A stretch of 64,000 bases of DNA from Cupriavidus basilensis (GTDB lineage: Bacteria; Pseudomonadota; Gammaproteobacteria; Burkholderiales; Burkholderiaceae), in NCBI RefSeq assembly GCF_008801925.2, contig NZ_CP062804.1, positions 2,356,001-2,420,000 of the forward strand. The letters run 5' to 3'. The notes below the pieces were generated by a model, which ran no database searches, was not told where the DNA came from, and saw only the letters and a list, made by a program, of their open reading frames with translations. Made by a program: the position numbers and the translations under genes. Below are positions 8,097 to 17,191 of the stretch, piece by piece; within the stretch, counting starts at the first letter, position 1; every line of letters begins with the position of its first letter.

Positions 8097-9552
8097 GCGC
8101 AGTCCGCATTCGCCAAGGCCACCACGGCTGCCGCACTCGCCGCATTCGCCGCGCGCGTTGCCGGTGCGCCTGCTCGCCGCGCTGCCGGTGATTGCCGTTG
8201 CCCTGAGTGCTTGCAGCGCACTGCGCACGCCGGAGGTGGATCCCGCCCTGGACGTGCCACAGCACTGGCAACACGCGCCCCGGCAGGACACGGCCGGGCA
8301 GCCGGGCACGGCGCTGGAGCAGCACGCCTGGTGGGAGGCCTTTGGCGATCCACAACTGAGCGCGCTGGTCGCGTCCGCGCTGGCTACCAACAACGATCTT
8401 GCCATTACCGCGCTGCGCTTCGAGCGCGCCCGGCTGCGCGCGGGGCTGGCCGCCACCAACCGCGCGCCCGAACTGAGCGCGCAGGCCAGGGGCACGCGCC
8501 AATGGAGCCTGGACGGTCCCGGGCGGCGCGACGAAGGGGGGCTCAATGCGACAGTGAACTATGAGATCGACCTGTGGGGGCGGCTGGCCAGCCTGCGCGG
8601 CGCGGCGCACTGGGAAGCGCGCGCAAGCGCGGCAGACCTGGAAGCCGCAACCATCGCACTGGCGGCCACCACGGCCACGCTGTACTGGCGCGCCGGCCTG
8701 CTGAACGAACTGATCGACATCTCCGGCCAAAGCCTGGCGGACGCACGGCGCACGCTTGGCCTGGTGGCCGCGCGCTACCGCGCTGGCGCAGTGTCGGGCC
8801 TGGACCTGGCGCAAGCCGAGCAGCAACTGGCCGCCCTGCTGGCCGAGCGTACCGTGCTGGACCAGCAGCGCAGCGAAAACCGCCAGGCCCTGGCCATCCT
8901 GTTCAACCGTCCACCCGGGCACGACGTGGCCGAGCCGCAGGCCTTGCCCGTCGAAGCGCTGCCGCGCATCGCCGCCGGCATTCCCGCCGCGGTTGTCGGA
9001 CGCCGGCCTGACGTGCGGCAGGCCGAATGGCGCCTGCGCGCCGCCCTGGCAAACGCCGACGCGACCCGCGCCAGCTTCTACCCCAAGCTGACGCTGACCG
9101 GCATCGTCGGCACCGGCAGCGCGGCGCTGGCTTCGCTGCTGCGAGACCCCACCGCCCTGCTCGGCGCCGGGCTGAGCCTGCCCTTCCTGCAATGGAACAC
9201 CACGCAGCTGACGATACAGGTGTCGCACAACGAGTACCAGGAAACGGTGGTGCAATACCGGCAGTCGCTGTACACGGCCTTTGCCGAAGTGGAAAACGCG
9301 CTGTCCGATCATGCGGGGCTGGGCGTGCGCGCGGACCGGCTGGGAGAATCGCTGGAGTCCGCGAGCCGGGCGGAGCGGCTTAGCGCGGCGCGCTACCGCG
9401 CCGGCGCCACCGCGCTGCAGCCCTGGCTCGATGCGAAGGAGACGTTGCGCCAGGCAGCCGTGGCGGCGGCGCGCAACCGGTTCGACCGGCTGGTGAACAT
9501 CACGACCTTGTACAAGGCGTTGGGAGGGCCGGCGGTGGAGAGCGGGGCTTGA
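8089..9552 (+). CDS. Outer-membrane efflux lipoprotein (NodT/TolC family)
   Basis: A 487-residue outer-membrane factor. The start at 8089 overlaps macB by 8 bases and gives a signal peptide ending in the lipobox LSAC with Cys42, so the protein is lipid-anchored as in the NodT/OprM branch. The two repeated outer-membrane-factor domains are visible, with AVVGRRPDVRQAEWRLRAA near residue 305 as family hallmark. It forms the trimeric exit duct for MacAB. The N-terminus is unusual in being Pro/His/Ser-repetitive before the hydrophobic core, which could indicate that the true start lies slightly downstream or that the DNA here has expanded by repeats. Confidence 0.9.
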   Translation: MNRRSPHSPRPPRLPHSPHSPRALPVRLLAALPVIAVALSACSALRTPEVDPALDVPQHWQHAPRQDTAGQPGTALEQHAWWEAFGDPQLSALVASALATNNDLAITALRFERARLRAGLAATNRAPELSAQARGTRQWSLDGPGRRDEGGLNATVNYEIDLWGRLASLRGAAHWEARASAADLEAATIALAATTATLYWRAGLLNELIDISGQSLADARRTLGLVAARYRAGAVSGLDLAQAEQQLAALLAERTVLDQQRSENRQALAILFNRPPGHDVAEPQALPVEALPRIAAGIPAAVVGRRPDVRQAEWRLRAALANADATRASFYPKLTLTGIVGTGSAALASLLRDPTALLGAGLSLPFLQWNTTQLTIQVSHNEYQETVVQYRQSLYTAFAEVENALSDHAGLGVRADRLGESLESASRAERLSAARYRAGATALQPWLDAKETLRQAAVAAARNRFDRLVNITTLYKALGGPAVESGA

Positions 9553-9602
9553 GGGTCGGGCTTGAGGGTCGGGCTTGAGGGTCGGGCTTGAGGGTTAGGC
9601 TC
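9551..9602. repeat. Tandem 13-bp repeat after the efflux channel gene
   Basis: The unit GAGGGTCGGGCTT occurs three times exactly (9551, 9564, 9577), followed by a degenerate fourth copy (9590-9602). The first copy contains the last two bases of the TGA stop of the channel gene. It occupies the whole gap to the convergent MFS gene. Confidence 0.85.
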
Positions 9603-9613
9603 AAGGGTCCAGG

Positions 9614-10909
9614 CTACTCCAGCGCGGCGCCCTTGCGCTCCGGAATCAGGAACAGCGTAGCCAGGATATCCAGCACATAGATCGACGCCAGCACGGCAAT
9701 CGCCGTGCCGAACGAATAGCTGGCGGCCAGCGCGCCAACCACCAGCGGGCCAAAGCCACCCACGCCACGGCCGATATTGAACAGCACGTTCTGCGCGGTG
9801 GCGCGGGCCTGCGTGGGATACAGCTCCGAGATCAGCGCGCCGTAGCCGCCGATCATGCCGTTGACGAACAGGCCCATTACCGCGCCGCCGAACAGCAACG
9901 CGTAGGGAGTCGATAGCTGGGAGTAGACAAAGACCATCACCACTGCCCCGGCCTGGTAGATCAGGAACGTGGGCCGGCGGCCGACGCGGTCCGCCAGCTG
10001 GCCGAACACCCAGATCCCGATGGCCATGCCGATGATGGTCACCGAGGTCCACAGCGCGGACTTGGTCAGCGAGTAATTGAATTGCTTGGCCAGGTAGGTC
10101 GGCATCCAGATCATCAGGCCGTAGTAGCCGAAGTTCTGCACCGAGCACAGCACCACCACGCCCAGGCTGGCACGCGCGGTCGCGGCATCCGCCACCAGCA
10201 TCTTGAGCGGGTTGCCCTTGCGCGCCACCTTGCTGCTGGCAACGAACACTTCCGGCTCGCCGATAAAGCGGCGCACCACGAACGACGCCAGCGCCGGCAG
10301 CACACCGATGGCAAACATGCCACGCCAGCCGATATAAGGCAGCAGCACCGGCGTCAGCAGCGCCGCGGCAAGCACGCCCGCCTGCCAGCCAAGGCCCACA
10401 TAGGAGGAAACGCGGGCACGCTGGCCGGGCCGGCAGGCCTCGGTGGCCAGCGCCATGCCGATGCCGAACTCGCCGCCAAGGCCAAAGCCGGCGATGGTCC
10501 GGTAGGCCAGCAGGTCCCAGTAGCCCTGCGCGAGCGCGCACAGGCCGGTGAAGACGGCAAACAGCAGGATGGTCCAGGTCAGCACCTTCACCCGGCCCAC
10601 GTAGTCGCTCAGGATGCCGAAGAAGATGCCACCGGCCACCGCGCCCACCAGCGTCCAGGTGACCAGCGAGCCCGCCTGGGTGCTGGTCAGCCCGAGGCCG
10701 GCAGACACCGCGCTCAGGATAAAGCCGAGGATCAGCAGGTCGAAGCCGTCCAGCGCGTAGCCGACCGCCGAGGCGATCACGGCCTTGCGGGCGTAGGTGG
10801 CCTGCTCCTGTTCCGTGAGGCCTTGCCGGCCGTGCGGCGGATTTGCCGCCGCGGCCGGCTCCAGCCCGGTCACCGCGGCGGCGTTGGCATTGGCGTTGCC
10901 CTGTGTCAT
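9614..10909 (-). CDS. MFS transporter (metabolite:H+ symporter-like)
   Basis: A 431-residue, 12-helix major facilitator. Helix 1 carries the YALDGFDLLILGF pattern typical of aromatic-acid and organic-acid symporters. The loop 2-3 signature is GILSDYVGRVKVL, and a second copy (GQLADRVGRRPTFL) sits in the C-terminal half. The start at 10909 gives a cytosolic N-terminus of about 45 residues rich in Asn/Ala; upstream in-frame codons look non-coding. No catabolic gene is adjacent in the same direction, so the substrate cannot be assigned. It converges on the efflux operon. Confidence 0.85.
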   Translation of the reverse strand: MTQGNANANAAAVTGLEPAAAANPPHGRQGLTEQEQATYARKAVIASAVGYALDGFDLLILGFILSAVSAGLGLTSTQAGSLVTWTLVGAVAGGIFFGILSDYVGRVKVLTWTILLFAVFTGLCALAQGYWDLLAYRTIAGFGLGGEFGIGMALATEACRPGQRARVSSYVGLGWQAGVLAAALLTPVLLPYIGWRGMFAIGVLPALASFVVRRFIGEPEVFVASSKVARKGNPLKMLVADAATARASLGVVVLCSVQNFGYYGLMIWMPTYLAKQFNYSLTKSALWTSVTIIGMAIGIWVFGQLADRVGRRPTFLIYQAGAVVMVFVYSQLSTPYALLFGGAVMGLFVNGMIGGYGALISELYPTQARATAQNVLFNIGRGVGGFGPLVVGALAASYSFGTAIAVLASIYVLDILATLFLIPERKGAALE

Positions 10910-11086
10910 GTCGATTCCTGTGCGCCACAAGCGAAAAATTTTGCGAGATTCTACTCTCGTGGCTGGCCGGCTGGCCCGGAAGGGAGAAAGGGCGGAAGAT
11001 AGAAAACGAATGACGCACGAATTGCATTCGGCGCGGGAGCAACAATCGGACAGCCAGCCAGACACTACACGCACGGAACGGGAAAA

Positions 11087-11545
11087 ATGCTAACCAGAAT
11101 GTATGCGAGCCTTTGTTTCTATAGCGATCAATTCGATCCCGAGGCGCTTGCCGACACCATAGGGCTCAGCACCTATGACTACTCTCGGAAAGGGGAACGC
11201 CGAGCGTTGGGCGTCGTTCCTCACTCGGTCCTGACAGTGACTTCCCGCGATGAGATCGAGGGATGTTCAGCGGATGTGCACATCATGTCGCTGATAGAGA
11301 AGATCTCCCCCATGTATCAGCACATCCGCGCGGCGCTCGGCAGCGATGGCTATATCTTGTGCTTTCTGTTCTGCGAGGGGAATATCGAAAACGTCGGCGT
11401 CCACGTATCACCGCAGACACTCCGGCAATTGGTTGCGATCGATGCGGGGCTTTCCATCGACACCTGGGCGCCGGCGGCGACCCCAGGCCCCGAAGACGGC
11501 GACGAGGACGGCGACGAGGACGCGCCACATCACCTGCGCCATTGA
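11087..11545 (+). CDS. DUF4279-like protein with acidic tail
   Basis: A 152-residue protein of unknown function resembling the DUF4279 family: N-terminal ASLCFYSDQFDPEALADTIGL, a central SLIEKISPMYQHIRAAL helix, and a LRQLVAIDAGLSIDTW segment near the end. Such proteins are small cytosolic alpha/beta proteins, often next to toxin or immunity genes, but no toxin is visible here. The C-terminus carries an acidic repeat (GDED twice), encoded by a 12-bp direct repeat (GACGGCGACGAG). The gene is monocistronic and divergent from the MFS gene. Confidence 0.65.
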   Translation: MLTRMYASLCFYSDQFDPEALADTIGLSTYDYSRKGERRALGVVPHSVLTVTSRDEIEGCSADVHIMSLIEKISPMYQHIRAALGSDGYILCFLFCEGNIENVGVHVSPQTLRQLVAIDAGLSIDTWAPAATPGPEDGDEDGDEDAPHHLRH

Positions 11546-11568
11546 ATGGTGGCCGACGACGCCCCGCA

Positions 11569-12558
11569 TCAAGGCCCTTCACCCGCCGTTCGATACTGGC
11601 TTGGCGTGACGCCCGCCCTCTTGCGCATCAGGCGCCTGAGCGCCGTGGCATCCTCATAGCCCACCTGCTCGGCAACCTGCTCGACGGACATCCGGCTCGA
11701 CTCGATCAGCATGCGGGCGCGATTGAGCCGCACGCTCTGCACCAGCGCCAAGGTACTCTTGCCCGTGGCCTCGCGCACGCGCCGCGACAGCGTTCTCTGG
11801 GACATGGCGAACTCGTCCGCCAGTACCTGGATGCTGGGCGGCTGCGGCAACGCGGATTCGATCCGTGCCACCAGACGGCCGACCAGCGCATTGCCGTTGG
11901 ACAACATGGCCGGCACCACGAAGCGCGCTTGTGCCTGCCGCCCGTCGATCAGCAGGACCCGGCTCACCGCGTCGGCAAGCGCGACGCCAAACCGGCTGCG
12001 CAACAGGTGAAGCATCAAGTCGGTCTGTGCAAATGCCGCGCCGGCTGTGCTCACGTGCTCATCGGCGCAGACCATGCGGTCGGCATCGACGATGCAACGC
12101 GGCTCCAGGCGTTGCAACTCGGCCGCCAGCCACCAGGATGTCGTGACCCGGCGCTGCGCCAGCAGGCCCGCGGCCTGTAGCAGGAACACCGCGGAGCAAG
12201 ATGCCGCGACATGGCCGCCGGCGGCGGCATGCGTGGCAACTGCCCGGGCCGCCAACCGCGCATCGTCTTGCGCCAGCCGGCTGGCGATGGCGTTGGCATC
12301 GTCGATGCCCAGCCCCGGCACGATCCAGGTCGCCGCATGCCCGGCCTGCGCGCGCAGCCGCGTTGGCAAGGCCGCGGCATCGATATGCATGCCGCCGCTC
12401 AGCGGCACCGAACGCCCCGATGTCGACACCACGCGCCAGGTCGGCCGGGGCAGATGCATGCGCGGCGCGAGCAACGAAGCCGTGCGCAGGATATCGATCG
12501 TCGCAGCCACGCTGGTTGAGTAGGCGCCTGACAGCGCCAGAACGGTGAAATCCTTCAT
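11569..12558 (-). CDS. GlxA-type AraC-family regulator (DJ-1/PfpI domain plus HTH)
   Basis: A 329-residue regulator. Residues 1-175 or so form a DJ-1/PfpI-like amidotransferase fold, with the nucleophile-elbow equivalent HVAASCSAVFLL near 155. Residues 220-325 are the two-helix-turn-helix AraC domain (LADEFAMSQRTLSRRVREATGKS and VAEQVGYEDATALRRLMRKRAGVTPSQYR). Proteins of this arrangement activate catabolic genes, as GbdR and CdhR do for betaine and carnitine. It is divergent from the tautomerase and hydrolase genes 94 bp away, which it probably controls. Confidence 0.88.
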   Translation of the reverse strand: MKDFTVLALSGAYSTSVAATIDILRTASLLAPRMHLPRPTWRVVSTSGRSVPLSGGMHIDAAALPTRLRAQAGHAATWIVPGLGIDDANAIASRLAQDDARLAARAVATHAAAGGHVAASCSAVFLLQAAGLLAQRRVTTSWWLAAELQRLEPRCIVDADRMVCADEHVSTAGAAFAQTDLMLHLLRSRFGVALADAVSRVLLIDGRQAQARFVVPAMLSNGNALVGRLVARIESALPQPPSIQVLADEFAMSQRTLSRRVREATGKSTLALVQSVRLNRARMLIESSRMSVEQVAEQVGYEDATALRRLMRKRAGVTPSQYRTAGEGP

Positions 12559-12579
12559 TGGCCGGAAACGCCCTAAAGA

Positions 12580-12593
12580 TGTCTAAATTGACA
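12580..12593. promoter_or_regulatory. Small inverted repeat in the glxA-type/tautomerase divergent promoter
   Basis: TGTC and GACA (12580-12593) flank the A/T core TAAATT. The 94-bp gap also repeats GTCTA (12581 and about 12600) and TCTAA (12618). These are candidate contacts for the AraC-type regulator, but the repeat is short and could be chance. Confidence 0.3.
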
Positions 12594-12652
12594 CTCAAAG
12601 TCTAGCTGACCGAAGCGTCTAATGCACCTACCTCAACGACAACTACGCATCG

Positions 12653-13111
12653 ATGCCCAATATCCTCGTCAACATTCCCAAAGGGGCGTTTGCCGGCCCT
12701 GCCCGCGCGGATCTCGCGCGCCGCATCAGCGACGCCGCCGCCATGGCGGAGCGCATGCCCGACGACCCGCACAAGCGCTTCGCGATCTGGGTCGTGATCG
12801 AAGAAACGGAGGCCGGCCTGTGGACGTGCGGCGGCGTCGACATGGCATCGCAGGTGCTGCCCTGCATCGCGACGGTCCATGTGCCCGCTGGCGTGCTGGA
12901 CGCGCCGGCCAGGGCCTTGTATGTCCGGTTGATGCACGACGCCTTCCAGCAGGCACAGCCAGCCGGCGACCAGCGGCGGCTGGCCACCTCGGTGAGGCTC
13001 CACGATGTGGCCGACGGCACCTGGGGGGTCAATGGCGATGTCTGGCAGTTGCCCCGCTTCGCGACGGTGGCCGGCTACGGGCACCTGCAGCATCTGGCCG
13101 CTGCGGCCTGA
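12653..13111 (+). CDS. Tautomerase-superfamily protein
   Basis: A 152-residue protein beginning Met-Pro, so that removal of Met would expose Pro1, the catalytic base of 4-oxalocrotonate tautomerase-like enzymes. The opening PNILVNIPKGAF matches the first beta strand of the fold. At 152 residues it is about twice the 4-OT length, consistent with the fused-repeat branches (MIF, MSAD or cis-CaaD type). It would isomerise enol/keto acids in a ring-cleavage or halo-acid pathway. It precedes a dienelactone-hydrolase-type gene by 26 bases, so the two probably act in succession. Confidence 0.7.
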   Translation: MPNILVNIPKGAFAGPARADLARRISDAAAMAERMPDDPHKRFAIWVVIEETEAGLWTCGGVDMASQVLPCIATVHVPAGVLDAPARALYVRLMHDAFQQAQPAGDQRRLATSVRLHDVADGTWGVNGDVWQLPRFATVAGYGHLQHLAAAA

Positions 13112-13137
13112 CTATCCAACGCACGGGAGACGACGCC

Positions 13138-13992
13138 ATGGTGAAACGCAGCATGAAGGAAGTAGACCGCCTTGACGATTTCACACGCCGCACGATCACG
13201 CTCGATGGCGTGGCCAAGGTGGTCCACGTGGCCGGCACAGGGCCTGCCGTCATCGTCATGACGGAGATGCCGGGCATCAGCCCGCACGTCGCACGCTTTG
13301 CCCGGTGGGTACGCGATGCGGGCTTGACGGTCTACATGCCGTCGCTCTTCGGCCGCGACGGCGCCGTGCCGGACGCCGAGGCAGGTGCAGCGGTCTTTCG
13401 GCGCGCCTGCGTTAGCGCGGAGTTTCGCGCATTCGCTGCCAATCAATCGAGCCCGGTGACACAGTGGCTGCGGGCGCTGGCGAGGCTGGCGCACCAGGAG
13501 TGCGGCGGCCCCGGTGTCGGCGCCATCGGCATGTGTTTCACCGGCAACTTCGCCCTGTCGATGATGCTGGAGCCGGCGATGCTGGCGCCGGTGATCTGCC
13601 AGCCCTCGCTGCCGCTGGATGATCCGGGTGGCATCGAGATGGCGCCCGGCGAACTCGCCGTGGTGCGCGAGCGGCTCGAGCGGGAGGATCTCACGGTGCT
13701 GGCGTACCGATTTGAAGGCGATCGGTTTTGCAGGGCGGAACGCTTTGCTGCCTATGCCGAGGGCCTTGGCGACCGGTTCGTGGGACGCGCGCTGCCGGAC
13801 AGCGCCGCCAACCCCGATGTCCCTGCTTTCTTTGCCCAGCACGTGCCTTGCCCGCACAGCGTCGTCACCGTCCACCTGATTGACGAAGCTGGCGAGCCGA
13901 CAGTGGCCGCGCGCGACGAAATCCTGTCGTTCTTTGTGCGGCGCCTAGGCGAGACGCGCCGAAGCCCCAACCTCAAGCCGGCAACCCCTTAG
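13138..13992 (+). CDS. Dienelactone hydrolase family protein
   Basis: A 284-residue alpha/beta hydrolase of the dienelactone hydrolase family. The nucleophile elbow G-M-C-F-T-G places Cys133 as catalytic residue, which is the DLH hallmark. The start at 13138 has GGGAG 9 bases upstream; ATG 13153 is a weaker option. The pair of tautomerase and DLH-type enzyme under a divergent GlxA-like activator suggests hydrolysis of a lactone or ester formed in a small catabolic route. No ring-cleavage enzyme is nearby, so the substrate is unknown. Confidence 0.8.
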   Translation: MVKRSMKEVDRLDDFTRRTITLDGVAKVVHVAGTGPAVIVMTEMPGISPHVARFARWVRDAGLTVYMPSLFGRDGAVPDAEAGAAVFRRACVSAEFRAFAANQSSPVTQWLRALARLAHQECGGPGVGAIGMCFTGNFALSMMLEPAMLAPVICQPSLPLDDPGGIEMAPGELAVVRERLEREDLTVLAYRFEGDRFCRAERFAAYAEGLGDRFVGRALPDSAANPDVPAFFAQHVPCPHSVVTVHLIDEAGEPTVAARDEILSFFVRRLGETRRSPNLKPATP

Positions 13993-14200
13993 CCCGCGAC
14001 AGCGCATCGATACGCTTCAACGGTTGCCCGGAAATCGGCGCCAGGCTCTCGCTACCGCAAGCGCATTGCCCGAACGGCACGGCAATGTCGGGTTCAGCGC
14101 CGCAAGCCGCGCAACCTTCCCTCCCCCGCAAGCATCGCTCTTCTCCGAGCGCACTCCCCCAAAGCCTTACCGCCGCGCCAGCGGCTGCCTGCACTCGCCA

Positions 14201-14240
14201 GCTCAGACGGGCTCGATCGGGCTCGAACGGGTTCGAACGG
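14201..14240. repeat. Four 10-bp tandem repeats upstream of the porin promoter
   Basis: GCTCAGACGG, GCTCGATCGG, GCTCGAACGG and GTTCGAACGG follow each other without gaps and end 18 bp before the TTGACA box. Helical phasing would suit an activator or nucleoid protein. The remainder of 13993-14200 shows nothing I can name. Confidence 0.6.
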
Positions 14241-14258
14241 CCTGGATACAGCCCCTCC

Positions 14259-14286
14259 TTGACAACCAGACTCCATGCATTACCAT
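14259..14286 (+). promoter_or_regulatory. Sigma70-type promoter of the porin-OPT-DUF917-M20 operon
   Basis: A perfect -35 TTGACA (14259-14264) is followed after 16 bp by TACCAT (14281-14286). The predicted transcription start falls at about 14293, at the left edge of the 33-bp operator. Confidence 0.6.
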
Positions 14287-14293
14287 ACGCACA

Positions 14294-14326
14294 TCCATTT
14301 TATGGATCTCAGTTCCATAAAATGGA
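14294..14326. promoter_or_regulatory. Perfect 13-bp inverted repeat, probable IclR operator
   Basis: TCCATTTTATGGA (14294-14306) and TCCATAAAATGGA (14314-14326) are exact reverse complements with a 7-base spacer. Each arm is itself nearly palindromic. The site lies between the -10 box and the porin start codon, where a bound protein would block initiation. The same core with the same spacer recurs in front of the IclR gene at 20539-20563, so I assign it to that regulator. Confidence 0.8.
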
Positions 14327-14364
14327 ACTCGATAAAAAAGAGAAAAAACGCTGGAGGAGAATCG

Positions 14365-15456
14365 ATGCATCGGAAGACCTGGGCATGGCTGCCCTGTACC
14401 CTGCTGTGCGCCCCTGCCGTGGCCACGGCAGGTAGCGTCACCCTGTTCGGCCTGATGGACACGGGCCTGGATCTTTCAAGCGCTGGCGGCCCCACCACGG
14501 CCCGCATGCAATCCGGCCAATACGCCGGATCCCGCTTCGGCCTGCGCGGCACGGAAGACCTCGGCGACGGCTTGCAGGCGGTATTCGTGCTGGAAAACGG
14601 CCTGAACAGCGATACCGGAGTGGCTGGCCAGAGCGGCCGGCTGTTCGGGCGGCAAGCCTATGTCGGCCTGAGCGGGCGCGCCGGCGCCCTGACGCTGGGC
14701 CGGCAATACAGCCCGCTGGTGTCGGTGGCATTCCAGATGGACGCCTTCGAAAATGGCATGGCCCCGCAGTTCCCCAACCTTGGCCTCTACCCCGGTGGCG
14801 AGCGCATCGACAACGCCATCAAGTACACCAGCCCCTCGTTTGGCGGGCTGACGATGGCGGCCATGCTGGCGCTCGGCGAGCGCAGCACCGCGCCGCGCGC
14901 AGGCGATGACTCTTATGGCATCAACGTGCACTATGCCAGCGGCCCGATGCGCCTCGTCGCAGCCTATGGCGTGCGCAAGTTCGCCTCCGCCGCGGCGCTG
15001 GGCGAAGTGGTGAAGCCCGTCGTGGTGCTGCCCAATGTCGTGACCAACGGCAGCATCACCACCTACATGGCGGGCAGCAACTACGACTTCGGCCCGTTCG
15101 CGCTGTACGGTGGCTACCAGCGCCAGCGCATCGCGGATGACGTGTATTTCGGCCGTATCGACCAGGACCTGTACACGTTGAGCGTAGCGGTGCCGGTCGG
15201 CAAGGCTGGCCGCTTCCTGGCGGGCTACACCTTCCTGAACGACCACAGCCCCGCGCAACTGGATGCCTCGCTGTTCGGCTTCGGCTTTGTCTACTCGCTG
15301 TCCAGGCGCACCAGCGTCTACACCTCCGCGGCCTGGCTGAACAACCACAACGGCGCTGGCAATGTGATTGGCGGCAACACCAGCCCGGGCTTGCCGCTGG
15401 CCTACCCGGGCGCCAACGCGCGCACGATCCAGGTCGGGCTGCGCCACGCCTTCTGA
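14365..15456 (+). CDS. Gram-negative trimeric porin
   Basis: A 363-residue outer-membrane porin of the Burkholderia/Bordetella general porin family. The signal peptide ends near VATAG, strand 1 follows as SVTLFGLMDTGLDL, and the conserved SRFGLRGTEDLGDGLQAVFVLENGL and GRQAYVGLSGRAGALTLGRQYSP blocks follow. The terminus IQVGLRHAF ends in Phe, as required for BAM assembly. The start has GGAGGAGA 5 bases upstream. It is the first gene of the operon and would admit the substrate of the OPT transporter downstream. Confidence 0.92.
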   Translation: MHRKTWAWLPCTLLCAPAVATAGSVTLFGLMDTGLDLSSAGGPTTARMQSGQYAGSRFGLRGTEDLGDGLQAVFVLENGLNSDTGVAGQSGRLFGRQAYVGLSGRAGALTLGRQYSPLVSVAFQMDAFENGMAPQFPNLGLYPGGERIDNAIKYTSPSFGGLTMAAMLALGERSTAPRAGDDSYGINVHYASGPMRLVAAYGVRKFASAAALGEVVKPVVVLPNVVTNGSITTYMAGSNYDFGPFALYGGYQRQRIADDVYFGRIDQDLYTLSVAVPVGKAGRFLAGYTFLNDHSPAQLDASLFGFGFVYSLSRRTSVYTSAAWLNNHNGAGNVIGGNTSPGLPLAYPGANARTIQVGLRHAF

Positions 15457-15493
15457 ACCCGCCCCGCCAACCCACACACCCGGAGACTGCCTC

Positions 15494-17128
15494 ATGCATG
15501 ACGCTGCGATCCCGCTAGAGAGCGCCGCACCGCCGGTGCGCCACCCGCGCGCGCTGGCGCCCGCCAACCTGCTGCTCATGATCGCCATCAGCGCGTTCGG
15601 TGCGGTGGTAGGCATCCAGTTGCTGACCACCCTCGGCATCACGCCCAACACCTCGCTGATCGGCGCGCTAGTGGCCATGACGCTGGCCCGCATCCCGCTT
15701 GCCGCGCTGTCCGGCTTCCGCTCGGTCCACGTGCAGAACCTGGCGCAGACAAGCATCTCGTCGGCCACCTTCGGCGCGGCCAACAGCCTGATCCTGCCGA
15801 TCGGCATTCCCTACGTGATGGGCATGCCCGAACTGATCCTGCCGATGCTGGCCGGCGTGTCCGTGGCCATGCTGCTGGACGCCTACCTGCTCTACCGCAT
15901 GTTCGATACCCCCGCCTTTCCCGCGTCCGGCGCCTGGCCGCTTGGCGTGGCGGCGGCCGAGGCCATCAAGGCTGGCGACAGCGGCGGCAAGCAAGCCTGG
16001 CTGCTGGCCGGCGGGCTGGTCACCGGCGTGGCCGGCGGCTTGCTCAAGCTGCCGATGTCGGCCTTCGGCGTGGCCTTTATCGGCAGCTTCGGCGCGATGA
16101 CAGCGTTTGCCGCGGGCCTGTTGCTGCGCGGTTACTCGATGCCGCTGTTCGGCACCGAGATCGGCTCGCACTACGTGCCGCACGGCATGATGATCGGCGC
16201 CGGGCTGGTGGCGCTGGCGCAGGTGGCGCGGGCCATGTTCGGCAAGGCCGCGCAGCGTGCACAGGCCGCGAGCCAGGGCGCGGGCGCCACGGTGGATGCC
16301 CGCGCTGACGCCCGGCGCATGCGCACTTCGTTCCGGCTCGGCGGCTTCGGCTATCTGGCCATCATGGCAGGCCTGGCCCTGGCCACCGGCCTCCATGCGG
16401 GCATGCCCTTGCCGCTGCTGCTCGGCTTCATCCTCTACGGCGCGTTCTCGGCCTTTGTCCATGAGCTGATCGTTGGCATCGCGGCCATGCACTCAGGCTG
16501 GTTTCCCGCTTTCGCGGTGGCGCTGATCTCCTTGCTGATCGGCATCTGGATCGGGTTTCCGCCGCAGGCGCTGGTGGTGCTGGCAGGCTTTTCCGCCGCC
16601 ACGGGCCCCGCCTTTGCCGACATGGGCTACGACCTCAAGGCGGGCTACATCCTGCGCGGCGAAGGCGCGGATGCCGCCTATGAGCGCGAAGGCCGGCGCG
16701 AGCAGCTGATCGCGGCGATGGTGGGCTTCCTGGTCGCCATCGTGGTGGTGCTGGCGTCCTACCGGGGCCTGTTCGCCAACCATCAGTTCGCACCCATCAA
16801 CAACGCCTATGCCGCCGCCATCAAGGCCGGCATCTCGGCGGACACCGCGCGCAACCTGCTGCTGTGGGCACTGCCCGGCATGGCGCTGCAACTGATCGGC
16901 GGCGCGCGCCAGCAGCTTGGCGTGCTACTGGCCACGGGGCTGCTCATCACCAATCCGGCCGCGGGCTGGATGGTGGCGGCCGGCCTGGTGGTGCGCGCCG
17001 CCATGCTGCGTTGGCAGGGCCATGCCGCAAAGGAGCGCCTTGAAGTCTTTGCCGGCGGCGTGATCGCCGGCGACGCGCTCTTCAGCTTCTTCAGCGGCCT
17101 GACCAAGAGCCTGCCGCTGAAAAAGTAA
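15494..17128 (+). CDS. OPT/YSL-family oligopeptide transporter
   Basis: A 544-residue multi-spanning inner-membrane protein (about 14-16 hydrophobic segments) of the OPT/YSL family. Members move small peptides, peptide-like molecules or metal-chelate complexes by proton symport. The start at 15494 has CGGAG 9 bases upstream and lies 37 bp after the porin stop. The gene sits between a porin and two hydrolase-like genes, so it probably imports a peptide-like or cyclic amide compound that they process. The bacterial branch is poorly characterised, so the substrate is open. Confidence 0.82.
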   Translation: MHDAAIPLESAAPPVRHPRALAPANLLLMIAISAFGAVVGIQLLTTLGITPNTSLIGALVAMTLARIPLAALSGFRSVHVQNLAQTSISSATFGAANSLILPIGIPYVMGMPELILPMLAGVSVAMLLDAYLLYRMFDTPAFPASGAWPLGVAAAEAIKAGDSGGKQAWLLAGGLVTGVAGGLLKLPMSAFGVAFIGSFGAMTAFAAGLLLRGYSMPLFGTEIGSHYVPHGMMIGAGLVALAQVARAMFGKAAQRAQAASQGAGATVDARADARRMRTSFRLGGFGYLAIMAGLALATGLHAGMPLPLLLGFILYGAFSAFVHELIVGIAAMHSGWFPAFAVALISLLIGIWIGFPPQALVVLAGFSAATGPAFADMGYDLKAGYILRGEGADAAYEREGRREQLIAAMVGFLVAIVVVLASYRGLFANHQFAPINNAYAAAIKAGISADTARNLLLWALPGMALQLIGGARQQLGVLLATGLLITNPAAGWMVAAGLVVRAAMLRWQGHAAKERLEVFAGGVIAGDALFSFFSGLTKSLPLKK

Positions 17129-17191
17129 GCGGCAGGAAGCCGGAAGCCGGCACAACACGAAGTAAACATCCATCCATCAAAGGAGCCTGTA

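Noticed and set aside
5757..8546. Very long open frame on the minus strand (over 900 codons) opposite macA, macB and the channel gene
   Set aside because: Its translation is rich in His, Gln, Arg and Ala without any recognisable domain. It is the antisense shadow of well-supported efflux genes in high-GC DNA.
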